Source: BD2-11 clade cluster bacterium bin43 (GTDB lineage: Bacteria > Gemmatimonadota > Gemmatimonadetes > Longimicrobiales > Gaopeijiaceae). From it: 64,000 bases of DNA. Each line of letters opens with the position of its first letter. The first letter of the stretch is position 1. Below the pieces are notes generated by a model that saw nothing but the letters and a program-made list of their open reading frames with translations, ran no database searches and was not told where the DNA came from. Made by a program: the position numbers and the translations under genes. The DNA lies in NCBI GenBank assembly GCA_002238605.1, contig MPMR01000012.1, positions 62,001 to 126,000 of the forward strand, in the 5' to 3' direction. This document shows positions 12,049-21,033 of the stretch, in pieces.

Positions 12049-14055
12049 GTGCCCCGGTTCGAGATTCACTCTTCCTTCGATCCCGCGGGAGACCAGCCTT
12101 CCGCGATCGAGCAACTGTCGGCCGGGCTCGAGGGCGGCACGCGCTTCCAGACGCTGCTGGGGGCGACCGGCACCGGGAAGACCCTCACCATGGCGCACGT
12201 CATCCGGAACCATCGCCGTCCGACGCTCGTCATGTCCCACAACAAGACTCTGGCGGCCCAGCTCTACGGGGAGCTGAAGGCCCTCTTTCCCGTCAATGCG
12301 GTCGAGTATTTCGTCTCCTACTACGACTATTACCAGCCTGAAGCGTACGTCCCCTCCACGGACACCTACATCGAGAAGGACGCGAGCATCAACGAGGACA
12401 TCGACCGGCTGCGCCTGCGGTCCACTTCCTCCCTTTTCGAACGGGACGATGTCATCGTGGTGGCGTCGGTTTCCTGCATCTACGGCCTCGGCAATCCAGC
12501 CGACTACCGCTCCCTGATGCTCGAAGCTCGCGTCGGCGAGGTCGTGCCGCGCGACGAGCTGCTGCGGGCGTTGGTCGACATCCAGTACGGCCGCAACGAC
12601 TTCGCCTTCGAGCGCGGCACCTTCAGGGTCCGGGGCGACACCGTGGAGATTCTCCCCGCTTATGAGGAGCAGGGCATCCGCATCGAGCTGTGGGGTGATG
12701 AAATCGAGCGAATCACCCGTTTCGAGCCCCTCACGGGGGATGGGATCGTATCCCTGAACCGCACCGCCATCTATCCCGCCAGCCACTACGTCACCCATCG
12801 GCGCACCATAGAGGAGGCGGTGCCCCTGATCCGCGACGAACTGGCCGATCAGCTGCACCGCTTTCGCAGGGCGGGCAAGCTGCTGGAGGCGCAGCGGCTC
12901 GAATCCCGCACCAACTTCGACATCGAGATGATGCTCGAGGTGGGCACCTGCCCCGGCATCGAAAACTACTCGCGCTTCATCAGCCGCCGCGAGGCGGGGG
13001 AACGGCCGTCCTGCCTCCTGGACTATTTCCCGGACCATTTCCTCACCATCGTCGACGAATCGCACGTGTCCCTCCCGCAGATTCGCGGGATGTTCAACGG
13101 CGACAAGGCGCGCAAGGACACCCTGGTCGAGTTCGGCTTTCGACTGCCCAGCGCGCTGGACAATCGGCCGCTCCGGTACGAGGAATGGGAGTCCGTGCTC
13201 GATCAGGCGGTCTTCGTGTCGGCCACCCCCGGCGACATGGAGCTGGGGCTGTCACGCGGCGTCGTGGTGGAGCAGATCATCCGTCCCACGGGGCTCGTCG
13301 ACCCGGAGGTGGAGGTGCGTCCCGTGCGTGGCCAGGTCGACGATCTGCTGGCCGAGATCCGCGAGCGGGCGGCCCGCGGGGAGCGCATCCTGGTCACCAC
13401 CCTGACCAAGCGCATGGCGGAGGACCTCTCCGAGTACCTGCAGTCGCTGGGGGTGCGGGTGCGCTACATGCACTCGGAGATCAATACCATCGACCGCGTG
13501 GACATCCTGCGGGCACTGCGGCTCGGCGGGATCGACGTGCTGGTGGGCATCAACCTGCTGCGCGAGGGTCTCGATCTTCCGGAGGTGTCGCTGGTCGCGA
13601 TTCTCGACGCCGACAAGGAAGGGTTCCTGCGCGACGCCCGTTCGCTCATCCAGACCATCGGCCGGGCCGCCCGCAACGTCCGCGGCACGGCGATTCTGTA
13701 TGCCGACACCATCACCGAATCGATGGCGAGATGCCTCGACGAGACCGACCGCCGGCGCGAGATTCAGCTGGCCTACAACAGGGAACATCGGATCACTCCG
13801 GAGACCATCGTGAAGAGCGTGGAGGAGATCGAGTTCAGCACCCGCGTGGCGGATGCGCGCGAAAAGCCGGTGGCCCTGGTGGCCGAGCCTCGGTCGGGCT
13901 ATTCGGACGAAGTCAACCGTGAAGAGTACGTGAAAATTCTGGAGGAGGAAATGAACCGGGCGTCCGACGCGCTGGAGTTCGAGCGGGCCGCGATGCTGCG
14001 GGACCAGCTGTTCGAGCTGCGGGTGTCGCTCGAGGGCGAAACCGCGAAGAGGTAG
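12049..14055 (+). CDS. uvrB: excinuclease ABC subunit B
   Basis: UvrB is the damage-verifying helicase-like subunit of nucleotide excision repair; it is loaded by UvrA and recruits UvrC. The GTG start lies 5 bases after the rel stop. The protein opens with [14 protein letters not shown], then Walker A GATGTGKT (about residues 38-45). The beta-hairpin region [20 protein letters not shown] lies near residue 95, the helicase motifs include [10 protein letters not shown], and QTIGRAARN is motif VI. A C-terminal UVR domain ([29 protein letters not shown]) would bind UvrC. The 668 residues match the family. Confidence 0.98.
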   Translation: MPRFEIHSSFDPAGDQPSAIEQLSAGLEGGTRFQTLLGATGTGKTLTMAHVIRNHRRPTLVMSHNKTLAAQLYGELKALFPVNAVEYFVSYYDYYQPEAYVPSTDTYIEKDASINEDIDRLRLRSTSSLFERDDVIVVASVSCIYGLGNPADYRSLMLEARVGEVVPRDELLRALVDIQYGRNDFAFERGTFRVRGDTVEILPAYEEQGIRIELWGDEIERITRFEPLTGDGIVSLNRTAIYPASHYVTHRRTIEEAVPLIRDELADQLHRFRRAGKLLEAQRLESRTNFDIEMMLEVGTCPGIENYSRFISRREAGERPSCLLDYFPDHFLTIVDESHVSLPQIRGMFNGDKARKDTLVEFGFRLPSALDNRPLRYEEWESVLDQAVFVSATPGDMELGLSRGVVVEQIIRPTGLVDPEVEVRPVRGQVDDLLAEIRERAARGERILVTTLTKRMAEDLSEYLQSLGVRVRYMHSEINTIDRVDILRALRLGGIDVLVGINLLREGLDLPEVSLVAILDADKEGFLRDARSLIQTIGRAARNVRGTAILYADTITESMARCLDETDRRREIQLAYNREHRITPETIVKSVEEIEFSTRVADAREKPVALVAEPRSGYSDEVNREEYVKILEEEMNRASDALEFERAAMLRDQLFELRVSLEGETAKR

Positions 14056-14061
14056 GCCGGG

Positions 14062-14547
14062 ATGCCCCCTGACAGGGCGGAAGCCCCGGTCGCGCAGACG
14101 CAGTTGGTGCTGAGCGAGGAGGAGTTGGCGCGGTGGGGCCGGCGCATCGGATCCTCGGTCAGGCCTCCGGTGTTTCTGATGCTGCGCGGTCCGGTGGGTG
14201 CGGGGAAGTCGGTCCTGGCCAGGGCGGTGGCCCGCGGGGCGGGGGTGCGCGGGGCCTTGCCCTCCCCGACCTTCAATCTGGTCTTCCGCTATCCCGGGAC
14301 GGGGGGACGCACCATCGTGCACATGGATCTGTATCGCCTGAACGACGAGTCCGAACTGGCGGAGCTGGGCTGGTTCGAGCTCGGCGTCCCGCGTGAAATC
14401 GTGATCGTCGAATGGCCGGAGAGGGCGCGGGCCGTGCTTCCGCCGGACCACTGGGAGATATCCCTGAGCGCAACGGCGCCCGGTGCCGACGTGCGCGCGG
14501 TGGAGGTTCTGCGCAGAGGAAACCCGCCCGCGTTGCCGAATCGATGA
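14062..14547 (+). CDS. tsaE: tRNA t6A synthesis ATPase TsaE
   Basis: TsaE is the ATPase that resets the TsaD-TsaB complex making N6-threonylcarbamoyladenosine on tRNAs that read ANN codons. It shows Walker A GPVGAGKSV (about residues 43-51), the switch-like SPTFNLVF, and the conserved IVEWPERA with HMDLYRL before it. At 161 residues it is a normal size. It overlaps tsaB by 4 bases (ATGA), so the two are almost certainly co-translated. TsaD and TsaC are not in this window. Confidence 0.95.
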   Translation: MPPDRAEAPVAQTQLVLSEEELARWGRRIGSSVRPPVFLMLRGPVGAGKSVLARAVARGAGVRGALPSPTFNLVFRYPGTGGRTIVHMDLYRLNDESELAELGWFELGVPREIVIVEWPERARAVLPPDHWEISLSATAPGADVRAVEVLRRGNPPALPNR

Positions 14548-15305
14548 ACGGACGCGGCCGCACCATCCTCGCCTTCGACACGTCGTCGCGCCTGGGGTCG
14601 GTCATCGTGACCGCGAACGGCAAGGTGCTTGCGCGCGCCTTCCTGCGCAGTCCGCGCCGGCATGCCGCCCGCCTGCTGCCCGCCATTCGCGGGGTGCTGG
14701 TGGCCTCCGGCGCCCAGTTGGGCGATCTGGCCGGCATCGTCGTGGGAAGCGGCCCGGGATCCTTCACCGGCGTGCGCGTCGCGGCGGCGACCGCCAAGGG
14801 GCTGGCGGAGGGATGCGGGGTGCCGATATGGACCTATTCCAGCCTGGCCGCCGCCGCCGCTTCGGAAGGGGTGTGGCTGCCCGCCGGCTGGTCCGGGCCG
14901 GCCGGCTGGCGCAAGGGGCAGGAGGACCGGGGGGCGGAGCCTTGCGAGCCCGGCACGCCGTGCTACGTCCTCTTCGACGCGCGCGCCGATCGGGTCTACG
15001 CGGGCTGTTTCCGGGTAGGGCCTGCCGCGGCGGACATCCTGGTCCCCCCGACTGCCACGCGCCTGGGCGAAGTGTTGTCGTCGGCCGTTCCCGAAGGCGC
15101 GATCTTCGCGGGCGACGGCGCCTTTCGCCACGCTGCGGCGATCAGGCGGCAGGGCTGGCGTGTTGTCGCGCCCCCGGTCGGACTGCCCACGGCCGAAGGG
15201 CTCGCGCGCCTCTTCACGCTCATGCCCGGGCCACCCGTAGCGAACGCGCGCGCGTGGGAGCCGGAGTACCTGCGTCCCTGGAGGGCGGGGGCCGCCGGAC
15301 CGTGA
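14544..15305 (+). CDS. tsaB: tRNA t6A synthesis protein TsaB
   Basis: TsaB is the inactive paralogue of TsaD that scaffolds t6A formation. It has the ASKHA-fold start TILAFDTSSRLGSV, the family block GSGPGSFTGVRVAAATAKGLA and a C-terminal region with a loop rich in Gly/Trp/Glu around residues 110-130, which is longer than usual. Its ATG overlaps the tsaE stop. It ends 130 bases before tolQ; that gap holds GC-rich sequence without an evident promoter or terminator. TsaB sequences are poorly conserved, but partner tsaE and the FTGVR block make the call safe. Confidence 0.93.
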   Translation: MNGRGRTILAFDTSSRLGSVIVTANGKVLARAFLRSPRRHAARLLPAIRGVLVASGAQLGDLAGIVVGSGPGSFTGVRVAAATAKGLAEGCGVPIWTYSSLAAAAASEGVWLPAGWSGPAGWRKGQEDRGAEPCEPGTPCYVLFDARADRVYAGCFRVGPAAADILVPPTATRLGEVLSSAVPEGAIFAGDGAFRHAAAIRRQGWRVVAPPVGLPTAEGLARLFTLMPGPPVANARAWEPEYLRPWRAGAAGP

Positions 15306-15434
15306 TCACCGGGCCCGGACACGCCAGGATCCCGCGGAGCGAGCGGGGGTAGTGTGTCCCGGATTTCGTCATCGCCCGGGCCGCCGTCCATTCCCGGCCC
15401 CGTCACCCCTGAAGAGCCGGAGAACTGAAGCCCA

Positions 15435-16157
15435 ATGACCGCGATCGGGATCCTCGCGCTCCAGAGCCGCCCCCCGGCAACCTTGCTGGACATGGTCGTC
15501 GGAGCGAGCGCTCCGACCCTGGTGGTGCTGGCCGTGCTCGGGGTGTTTTCCCTGGCAAGCTGGTACGTGATCGGCTGGAAGTACCTCCAGTTTCGTCGGG
15601 TTCAGACCCAGGGCAACCAGTTCCTGGACGCGGTGTCCAATGCGCGCGGGCTCGAAGAGGCCTATACCGCGATCCTGGCCCTTCCGGAGTCCCCCTACGG
15701 CCGTCTCTTCCGACACGGGGTGAACTTCTTCAGCGAGCTGCGGCCGGGAGCGCTGCGCGAAGGCGTGTCCGCGAGGGAAGGCTTGACCCAGGTCCAGCTG
15801 GACACGCTTCGGATGGTGCTGCAGAAGGAGGAATCCGACGAGCGCGACGACCTTGCCCACGGGCTCACGTGGCTCGCGGTCATCGGCTCCATCTCACCCC
15901 TGCTCGGGCTGATGGGAACCGTCATCGGCATCATGAACACCTTCCGGGGCATCACCGCGAGCGGCTCGGCGAACATCGCCGCCGTGGCGCCGGGGGTGGC
16001 GGAGGCGCTACTGACCACCATGACCGGGCTCTTCGTCGCCATCCCCGCGGTCATCGCCTACAACTACTACGTTTCGCGGTTGAACCTGGTCACGGGTGAA
16101 CTCGAGGGGTTCTCGAGCGAGTTCATCGGCACGCTCGCGCGGGAGGGCCACGTTTGA
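15435..16157 (+). CDS. tolQ: TolQ/ExbB-family proton-channel subunit
   Basis: TolQ and TolR form the inner-membrane proton-driven motor that energises the Tol-Pal system during envelope constriction. The 240-residue protein has three predicted membrane helices, at about 24-46, 145-168 and 186-212. The second carries ISPLLGLMGTVIGIMNTF and the third carries GVAEALLTTMTGLFVAIPA, the MotA/TolQ/ExbB signature, with channel Thr/Ser residues. It begins the tolQ-tolR-TonB/TolA-like-tolB-pal-cpoB series, which marks it as TolQ rather than ExbB. Its TGA overlaps the tolR TTG. Confidence 0.95.
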   Translation: MTAIGILALQSRPPATLLDMVVGASAPTLVVLAVLGVFSLASWYVIGWKYLQFRRVQTQGNQFLDAVSNARGLEEAYTAILALPESPYGRLFRHGVNFFSELRPGALREGVSAREGLTQVQLDTLRMVLQKEESDERDDLAHGLTWLAVIGSISPLLGLMGTVIGIMNTFRGITASGSANIAAVAPGVAEALLTTMTGLFVAIPAVIAYNYYVSRLNLVTGELEGFSSEFIGTLAREGHV

Positions 16158-16591
16158 GCCACGACAGCCGGTCCCGGGGACGCCGCGAGGATCTGCCGTT
16201 GCGCGCGGAGATCAACGTGACCTCCCTGGTGGACGTCGCCTTCACGCTGCTGGTGATCTTCATCATCACGGCCCCGATCCTCCAGGGGGGCATCGAGGTG
16301 GGCGTGCCGCGGGCCGATGTGGCGCCTCTGACCGCGGACGAGGAGCCCCTGATCGTCGCGGTTCGCGCCAACGGCGAGATCGTGATCTCCGAGACGGTCG
16401 TGCCCTACGACGACTTCCCGGACGTGCTTTCCCAGGCGGTGACTGCGCGGAACGTCGGGCAGATCTACATTCGGGGTGACTCCCTTGCGTATCATGGCGA
16501 CATGGTGCGGGTCTTCGCGAGGGTCCAGGACCTGGCGCGCCAGGAGGGAATCCGCTTCGCGATCGTTGCCGAGCCCGACGCGAGCCGATAG
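16154..16591 (+). CDS. tolR: TolR/ExbD-family motor subunit
   Basis: TolR pairs with TolQ in the proton channel and contacts the cell wall. The 145-residue product has a short basic N-terminus, then NVTSLVDVAFTLLVIFIITAP. The Asp in this single membrane helix (LVDVAF) is the proton-carrying residue of the family. A periplasmic domain follows with IVAVRANGEIVISETVV and VGQIYIRGD. The TTG start overlaps the tolQ stop as TTGA; the next in-frame candidate, GTG inside INVTS, would remove the cytosolic tail, so TTG is kept. Confidence 0.94.
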   Translation: MSHDSRSRGRREDLPLRAEINVTSLVDVAFTLLVIFIITAPILQGGIEVGVPRADVAPLTADEEPLIVAVRANGEIVISETVVPYDDFPDVLSQAVTARNVGQIYIRGDSLAYHGDMVRVFARVQDLARQEGIRFAIVAEPDASR

Positions 16592-16605
16592 CACGAGGAG
16601 TGGCG

Positions 16606-17364
16606 GTGGACCGAAGCGCACGACGGCGAAGGGACGGGCCGGGCCGATCTCCGGTTCTCTTCTCGGTTGGCCTCCACGGGTTTTTCCTGATGCTGGTTGT
16701 GGCGACCAACATGCAGCCCGAGCCGGTGCAGCTGGTGACCATAGAACTGGAACTGGTCGCCATGCCCGCGCCCGCTTCCGAGGTCGAACCCGCCCCGGCT
16801 CCGGAGGAGGAGGAGCTCACCGTCGACACCCCCGAGCCCGAGCCCCTTCCCGAGGAGGAATCCGCGGCGGTACTGGAGGACGAACCGGAGCCGGAGCCGG
16901 AACCGCGCCCCGACGCCCCGGAGCCGGTACCGGACGCACAGCCGGTGGAGGAGGAAGCCCAGCCTGCGCCCATCGATGAACCCGGCACGGGCACCGACGA
17001 TCTCGACGTCCGCATGAGGGGCGTGGAACGGGATTTCCCACAGTACTACGCCAACATGCAGCGGCAGATGCGGCGCTGCTTCCGTCCGCCCGGGAGAGCC
17101 GATCTGACCGCTTCGGTGGACTTCGTGCTCGACCGGGAGGGCAAGGTGATCGACACGACGGTTCGCATTTCCGAGGCATCGAGGAGCGTGGTCTTCAACC
17201 TGGCCGTCCGGGAGGCCGTCGAGTGCGCCGGAGGTGGACGCTTCGGCCCGCTGCCGCCGGAGATGGGGCTTGAACACGCACCGTTCCGGTTCACATTCAG
17301 CCCGGCGCGGCGCCGGCCGCCGACGGAGTCCCCGGCCCATCCAGGGTCGTCTCCGGCTGCGTAG
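16606..17364 (+). CDS. TonB/TolA-like periplasm-spanning protein
   Basis: In the Tol operon this position belongs to TolA, which links the TolQR motor to the outer membrane. The protein has a basic cytosolic end, one membrane helix (LFSVGLHGFFLMLVVATNM) and an extended Glu/Pro-rich spacer of about 100 residues (EPEPLPEEE, EPEPEPEPRPD). The compact C-terminal domain, with VERDFPQYYANMQRQMRRCF and DFVLDREGKVIDTTV, looks like a TonB/TolA C-terminus. The Pro/Glu spacer is more TonB-like than the helical TolA spacer. GTG 16606 is preferred over GTG 16600 because AGGAG (16596-16600) sits 5 bases before it. Function as the TolA equivalent is inferred from position. Confidence 0.85.
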   Translation: MDRSARRRRDGPGRSPVLFSVGLHGFFLMLVVATNMQPEPVQLVTIELELVAMPAPASEVEPAPAPEEEELTVDTPEPEPLPEEESAAVLEDEPEPEPEPRPDAPEPVPDAQPVEEEAQPAPIDEPGTGTDDLDVRMRGVERDFPQYYANMQRQMRRCFRPPGRADLTASVDFVLDREGKVIDTTVRISEASRSVVFNLAVREAVECAGGGRFGPLPPEMGLEHAPFRFTFSPARRRPPTESPAHPGSSPAA

Positions 17365-17377
17365 GGAGGATGGTCAC

Positions 17378-18808
17378 ATGAGGACAGGCGTCCGGAACGC
17401 AAATCAGGTCCGACAGGTCAACCCGGGCGGACCCCGCCCGCGCCTGCCTGGAGGCACGGCCCTTCTGATGCTCCTGCTGGCGACCAGCGCCGGCCAGGCG
17501 GCTGCCCAGGTCGACACCATCCCGGGCACGGTGCGCCATCTGGGGGTGGTCTACGAGAGCTATGTGCCCACCCTGGCGATCAGCACCTTCACGGGCCGTT
17601 TCGGCGGCCTGACGGTCGCGCCCCGGGTCGAAGCCGTGATCGCCCGCGACCTGCGCTACAGCGACCGGTTCGAGATGATGGACTCGATTCCCCTCGCGCC
17701 CGGCGGCGGAGCGGTGGATTACGGCCTCTGGGACCAGTTCGGCGCCGACTGGCTCGTGACCGGCCAGGTCGAGGGGCTGGGCGACCGCTTCGTGCTGGTC
17801 CTGGAGCTTCACGACGTCGTCTTCTCGGAAGTCAGGGAACGGGCGCGCTTTTCGCTTCCGCGCCCCGACGCGGAAGACTTCCGCATGGCGGTCCACGCGA
17901 TCTCCGACGACGTCGTCCGATGGATTACCGGGGAGCCCGGGATGGCCGCCAGCCGGATCTGCTTTTCGATGGAATCGGCCTCCGGTTCCCAAGAGCTCTA
18001 CGTGGTCGACTCGGACGGCGAGAACCTGCGGCGGCTCACCAACTTCAACTCCCTCACCATGTCCTGTTCGTGGTCCCCGGACGGCTCCCGCCTGGCCTTC
18101 CTGTCGTTCGCAAGCGAGGATCCGGCCATCCACGAAATGGAACTCGCCACGGGGCAGTCGCGGGTCCTCGAGTTCAACCGCACCGGGCAGCCGATGACCC
18201 CGGTGTATCATCCGAACGGGGAGGAGATCCTCTTTTCCCTGGCAGACGGCGCCGAGAGCGGTCTCTTCTCCTGGCGCGTCCGCGAGAACTGCTGCCTGTG
18301 GCGCCTCACCGGCGGGCGCTGGAACGATCTGTCGCCCACTTTTTCACCGGACGGCAGGCGTCTGGCCTTCAACTCCAACCGGCTGGGCGTGGCCATCCCG
18401 CAGATCTACGTGATGCCGGCGGAGGCCGGCGGCCGACCGGACCTGGTTTCTCCCTATCTCTACGGACAGGGCGGCTACTATACCTCGCCCGACTGGGCGC
18501 CGTCCGGCGACCGGGTCGCCTTCCACGGCCGCTACCGCCGGGGCAGCTACCACATCCTCATCGCCGATGTGGCGGCACAGGGACAACGGTTGCTGCAGCT
18601 GACCTACGAGGGCAACAACGAGGACCCCAGCTGGGCGCCGGATGGGCGGCACCTGGTCTTCGTGGGAGAACGGGACTGGGGATTCGGGCTCTTCGTCGTG
18701 GACACGGTGAGCGGAAGGATTCGTTCCGTGCTCTCGGGCGTGAGGCCGCGCGTACCCGACTGGTCACCCAGTCTGGCGTCCAGCCAGCCCCCGACCCGGG
18801 AGAACTGA
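17378..18808 (+). CDS. tolB: Tol-Pal system beta-propeller protein TolB
   Basis: TolB is the periplasmic protein that shuttles between Pal and TolA and regulates Pal mobility. After a signal peptide (LLMLLLATSAGQAAAQ) comes the N-terminal domain with VIARDLRYSDRFEMM and GADWLVTGQVEG. A six-bladed propeller follows, whose blades repeat SWSPDGSRLAFLS, TFSPDGRRLAFNS, DWAPSGDRVAFHG and SWAPDGRHLVFVG. ATG 17378 is selected because GGGAGG precedes it by about 8 bases and it leads directly into the signal peptide. The 476 residues are slightly long, mostly from the extended N-terminus. It lies between the TonB/TolA-like gene and pal. Confidence 0.96.
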   Translation: MRTGVRNANQVRQVNPGGPRPRLPGGTALLMLLLATSAGQAAAQVDTIPGTVRHLGVVYESYVPTLAISTFTGRFGGLTVAPRVEAVIARDLRYSDRFEMMDSIPLAPGGGAVDYGLWDQFGADWLVTGQVEGLGDRFVLVLELHDVVFSEVRERARFSLPRPDAEDFRMAVHAISDDVVRWITGEPGMAASRICFSMESASGSQELYVVDSDGENLRRLTNFNSLTMSCSWSPDGSRLAFLSFASEDPAIHEMELATGQSRVLEFNRTGQPMTPVYHPNGEEILFSLADGAESGLFSWRVRENCCLWRLTGGRWNDLSPTFSPDGRRLAFNSNRLGVAIPQIYVMPAEAGGRPDLVSPYLYGQGGYYTSPDWAPSGDRVAFHGRYRRGSYHILIADVAAQGQRLLQLTYEGNNEDPSWAPDGRHLVFVGERDWGFGLFVVDTVSGRIRSVLSGVRPRVPDWSPSLASSQPPTREN

Positions 18809-18847
18809 GCTGGCCATCCGCCGCGCACGGGCAGGCCGCGCGGGATA

Positions 18848-18876
18848 TTGCGCGCGGGCGTCCGATATCGTAGGTA
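18848..18876 (+). promoter_or_regulatory. possible promoter before pal
   Basis: TTGCGC and TAGGTA are separated by 17 bases, and the second box runs on into TAT (TAGGTATAT). It lies in the 129-base gap between tolB and pal, the largest gap inside the Tol cluster, so pal could be transcribed separately at a higher level. The match is weak (4 of 6 and about 3-4 of 6). Confidence 0.25.
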
Positions 18877-18937
18877 TATGGCTGATTCCGGCGCACACTT
18901 GGTATCCGACACCGAACCCCATATTCCAGGAGTAGCG

Positions 18938-19522
18938 ATGTTGCACCGCAGTCTCATCATTTCCGTCGTTGCGGCCGGACTGTTCGTCGCTGCGTGCGGA
19001 CAGGAGGAGATTCCTCCTCCCCCACCGCCGCCCGTCGAAGAGGGCCCGAACCAGGATTCGATCGACGCGGCTCGCAGAGCGGCGGAAGAAGCGGCCCGCA
19101 GGGCGGCCGAAGAGGAGGCTCGCCGTGCTGCCGCGCTTGAGGCCGCGCGCGAGGCCCTCACGGCGATGGTCTTCTTCGACTTCGACATGGCCGAGATTCG
19201 CAACGACGCCGAAGGCGTGCTCCAGCAGAAGGTCGACGTACTGCGCGCGAGCCCCGCGGTCCGGCTTCGCATCGAGGGACACGCGGACGAGCGCGGATCC
19301 TCGGAGTACAATCTGGCCCTGGGAAGCCGGCGCGCGGAGGCCGTGCGCCAGTTCCTGGTCAACGCCGGGCTTGGCGAATCGCGCTTCGAGGTCCGTTCCT
19401 ACGGCGAAGAGCGCCCCCGCGAGCAGGGCAGCAACGAACAATCCTGGGCACAGAACCGGCGCGACGAGTTCGTGATCACGGCTGGAGGCAATCAGATCCA
19501 GGTTCCGGGCGGCGGCCAGTAG
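18938..19522 (+). CDS. pal: peptidoglycan-associated lipoprotein Pal
   Basis: Pal anchors the outer membrane to peptidoglycan and is moved by the Tol motor. The 194-residue product has a signal peptide with lipobox VAAC (Cys20), then a Pro run and an Ala/Glu/Arg-rich helical linker (AARRAAEEAARRAAEEEARR) of about 50 residues. The OmpA-like peptidoglycan-binding domain follows, with FFDFDMAEIR and IEGHADERGSSEYNLALGSRRAEAV. AGGAG stands 6 bases before ATG 18938. The helical linker is longer than in enterobacterial Pal. It is followed by cpoB, as in the classical tol-pal order. Confidence 0.97.
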   Translation: MLHRSLIISVVAAGLFVAACGQEEIPPPPPPPVEEGPNQDSIDAARRAAEEAARRAAEEEARRAAALEAAREALTAMVFFDFDMAEIRNDAEGVLQQKVDVLRASPAVRLRIEGHADERGSSEYNLALGSRRAEAVRQFLVNAGLGESRFEVRSYGEERPREQGSNEQSWAQNRRDEFVITAGGNQIQVPGGGQ

Positions 19523-19554
19523 TCGCGCGACCCGGAATCGGCCTGGCCGGGTAA

Positions 19555-20370
19555 GTGCGTCGGGATACGACCGCCGTGCCGCGACATGTCGTCCTGATCG
19601 CCCTGATCGGGGTGCTGGCGGGCGCGGGATGCGCCACCAAGGGGGACATCCGCGTACTGCAGGAGGAGGTCGGCGCGCTCGCCGATCGCCAGGCGAGGGA
19701 TCTGGCCGACTTCGAGACGCTGGTTCGCGCCGGTCAGGACACCCTTTCGGGCCAGACGGGTCTCTATCTGGAGTTGCGCCGAGAGGTACTGCAGAGGCTG
19801 GATGAACTCCTCCAGCAGATCCTGATCCTCATTGAGGTTGAAGGCCAGAGCCAGCGAGCCATGGCCTCCCTGCGCGACCAGGTCGAAATGATGCAGCGGG
19901 CGCCCGTCGTCGTTCAGGATTCGGGCGACGTCGGGCTTCCGTTGGAGGATGTCGAAGGGCCCGACGCGCATTTCGAGGCAGCCCTGGTGATGTACAACCG
20001 GGGCTCGAACGTCACCGCTCGCCGCGGTTTCGACGAGTTCCTCGCCAACTACCCGAATCACGAACTCGCCGGGGACGCGACCTTTTTCCTTTCCGACCTC
20101 GACCTGCAGGAGGAACGCCTCGAGGACGCGATCGAGGGGTTCATGCGCGTTCCCATGATGTACCCGGACTCCCCGAGGGTTCCGGAGGCGCTCTACCGTG
20201 CCGCGCTTCTCCACGACGAACTCGGAGATACGGAAGAGGCCCGCAACCTGCTGGAACGAGTGATCAGCGGGTTCCCCGACTCCGACGTCGCGGAGGACGC
20301 GCAGCAGAAACTTCAGGAGATCCCCCAGGGCGGGTCCGGGGAGGCGCAGGTCACCGGGCGGCTGCGATAA
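19555..20370 (+). CDS. cpoB: Tol-Pal associated coiled-coil/TPR protein CpoB (YbgF)
   Basis: CpoB coordinates Tol function with septal wall synthesis. This 271-residue product carries a signal peptide ending in a lipobox (AGAGC), so unlike the soluble E. coli protein it is probably lipid-anchored. An N-terminal coiled coil (DIRVLQEEVGALADRQARDL through about residue 120) precedes TPR repeats such as NRGSNVTARRGFDEFLANYPNHELAGDATFFLSD. The GTG start is 33 bases after pal and the only suitable start before the signal peptide. Position after pal and the coil-TPR order support the call. Confidence 0.88.
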   Translation: MRRDTTAVPRHVVLIALIGVLAGAGCATKGDIRVLQEEVGALADRQARDLADFETLVRAGQDTLSGQTGLYLELRREVLQRLDELLQQILILIEVEGQSQRAMASLRDQVEMMQRAPVVVQDSGDVGLPLEDVEGPDAHFEAALVMYNRGSNVTARRGFDEFLANYPNHELAGDATFFLSDLDLQEERLEDAIEGFMRVPMMYPDSPRVPEALYRAALLHDELGDTEEARNLLERVISGFPDSDVAEDAQQKLQEIPQGGSGEAQVTGRLR

Positions 20371-20425
20371 GGCTGTAGGGTCTGCCGGCGCTGCCCGCCA
20401 GCGACATTCCCTCGGGAGGTGCGGG

Positions 20426-20923
20426 ATGCGGTGTCCTCACTGTGGTTGCCGCGACAATCACGTGGTTGATACGCGCTCGACCGGGCAGGGGCAGGCTGTG
20501 CGCCGCCGCCGGGAATGCAAGGAGTGCCGTGGCCGATTCACGACCTACGAGTACATCCAGGAGCGGCCGCTGCGGGTCCTGAAGGCGCGCGGCGACTCCG
20601 AGGACTTCGAGCGCGCGAAACTCGTGCGCAGCATTCAGGTGGCCTGTGCCAAGCGCCCCGTCTCTCCTTCCACCATCGACGCCATCGCCGGGAACATCCA
20701 GTACACGCTCACCGTGGAGGGGGGCGGTGAGGTCCGGAGTTCGCGTATCGGCGAGATGGTGATGGAAGCGCTCAAACCCCTCGATCGGGTTGCCTACGTC
20801 CGCTTCGCCTCCGTGTACAGGAACTTCCAGGATATCCAAGAGTTCCAAGAGATGATCGCGGACCTGAACCTCCGGCGGGAACGCAGCCTTCGGGCCAGGG
20901 ACCAGGTCGAGCTTCCGATCTGA
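20426..20923 (+). CDS. nrdR: transcriptional repressor NrdR
   Basis: NrdR senses ATP/dATP and represses ribonucleotide reductase genes by binding NrdR boxes. The 165-residue protein has the zinc ribbon C3, C6, C31, C34 (MRCPHCG and ECKECRGRF) and an ATP-cone domain including LVRSIQVACAKRPVS and SSRIGEMVMEALKPLDRVAYVRFASVYRNF. GGGAGGT lies 7 bases before ATG 20426. Length and motifs are standard. Its target genes are not in the window. Confidence 0.98.
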   Translation: MRCPHCGCRDNHVVDTRSTGQGQAVRRRRECKECRGRFTTYEYIQERPLRVLKARGDSEDFERAKLVRSIQVACAKRPVSPSTIDAIAGNIQYTLTVEGGGEVRSSRIGEMVMEALKPLDRVAYVRFASVYRNFQDIQEFQEMIADLNLRRERSLRARDQVELPI

Positions 20924-21033
20924 CGCGCGAGCGGAACGTCAGCGGAAGCCTGCTGCCGGCACCGTTCCTCCGCCGTCGAGTCATTATCTTTCCGTGATCA
21001 TCGGTCGGGCCGTAACCCGCGGAGTCTCATCGC

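Noticed and set aside
15306-15434. CCGGGCCCGG palindrome and GTGTCCCGG near-inverted repeat between tsaB and tolQ as a terminator
   Set aside because: Imperfect pairing, no T-run and short GC palindromes are expected by chance at this composition.
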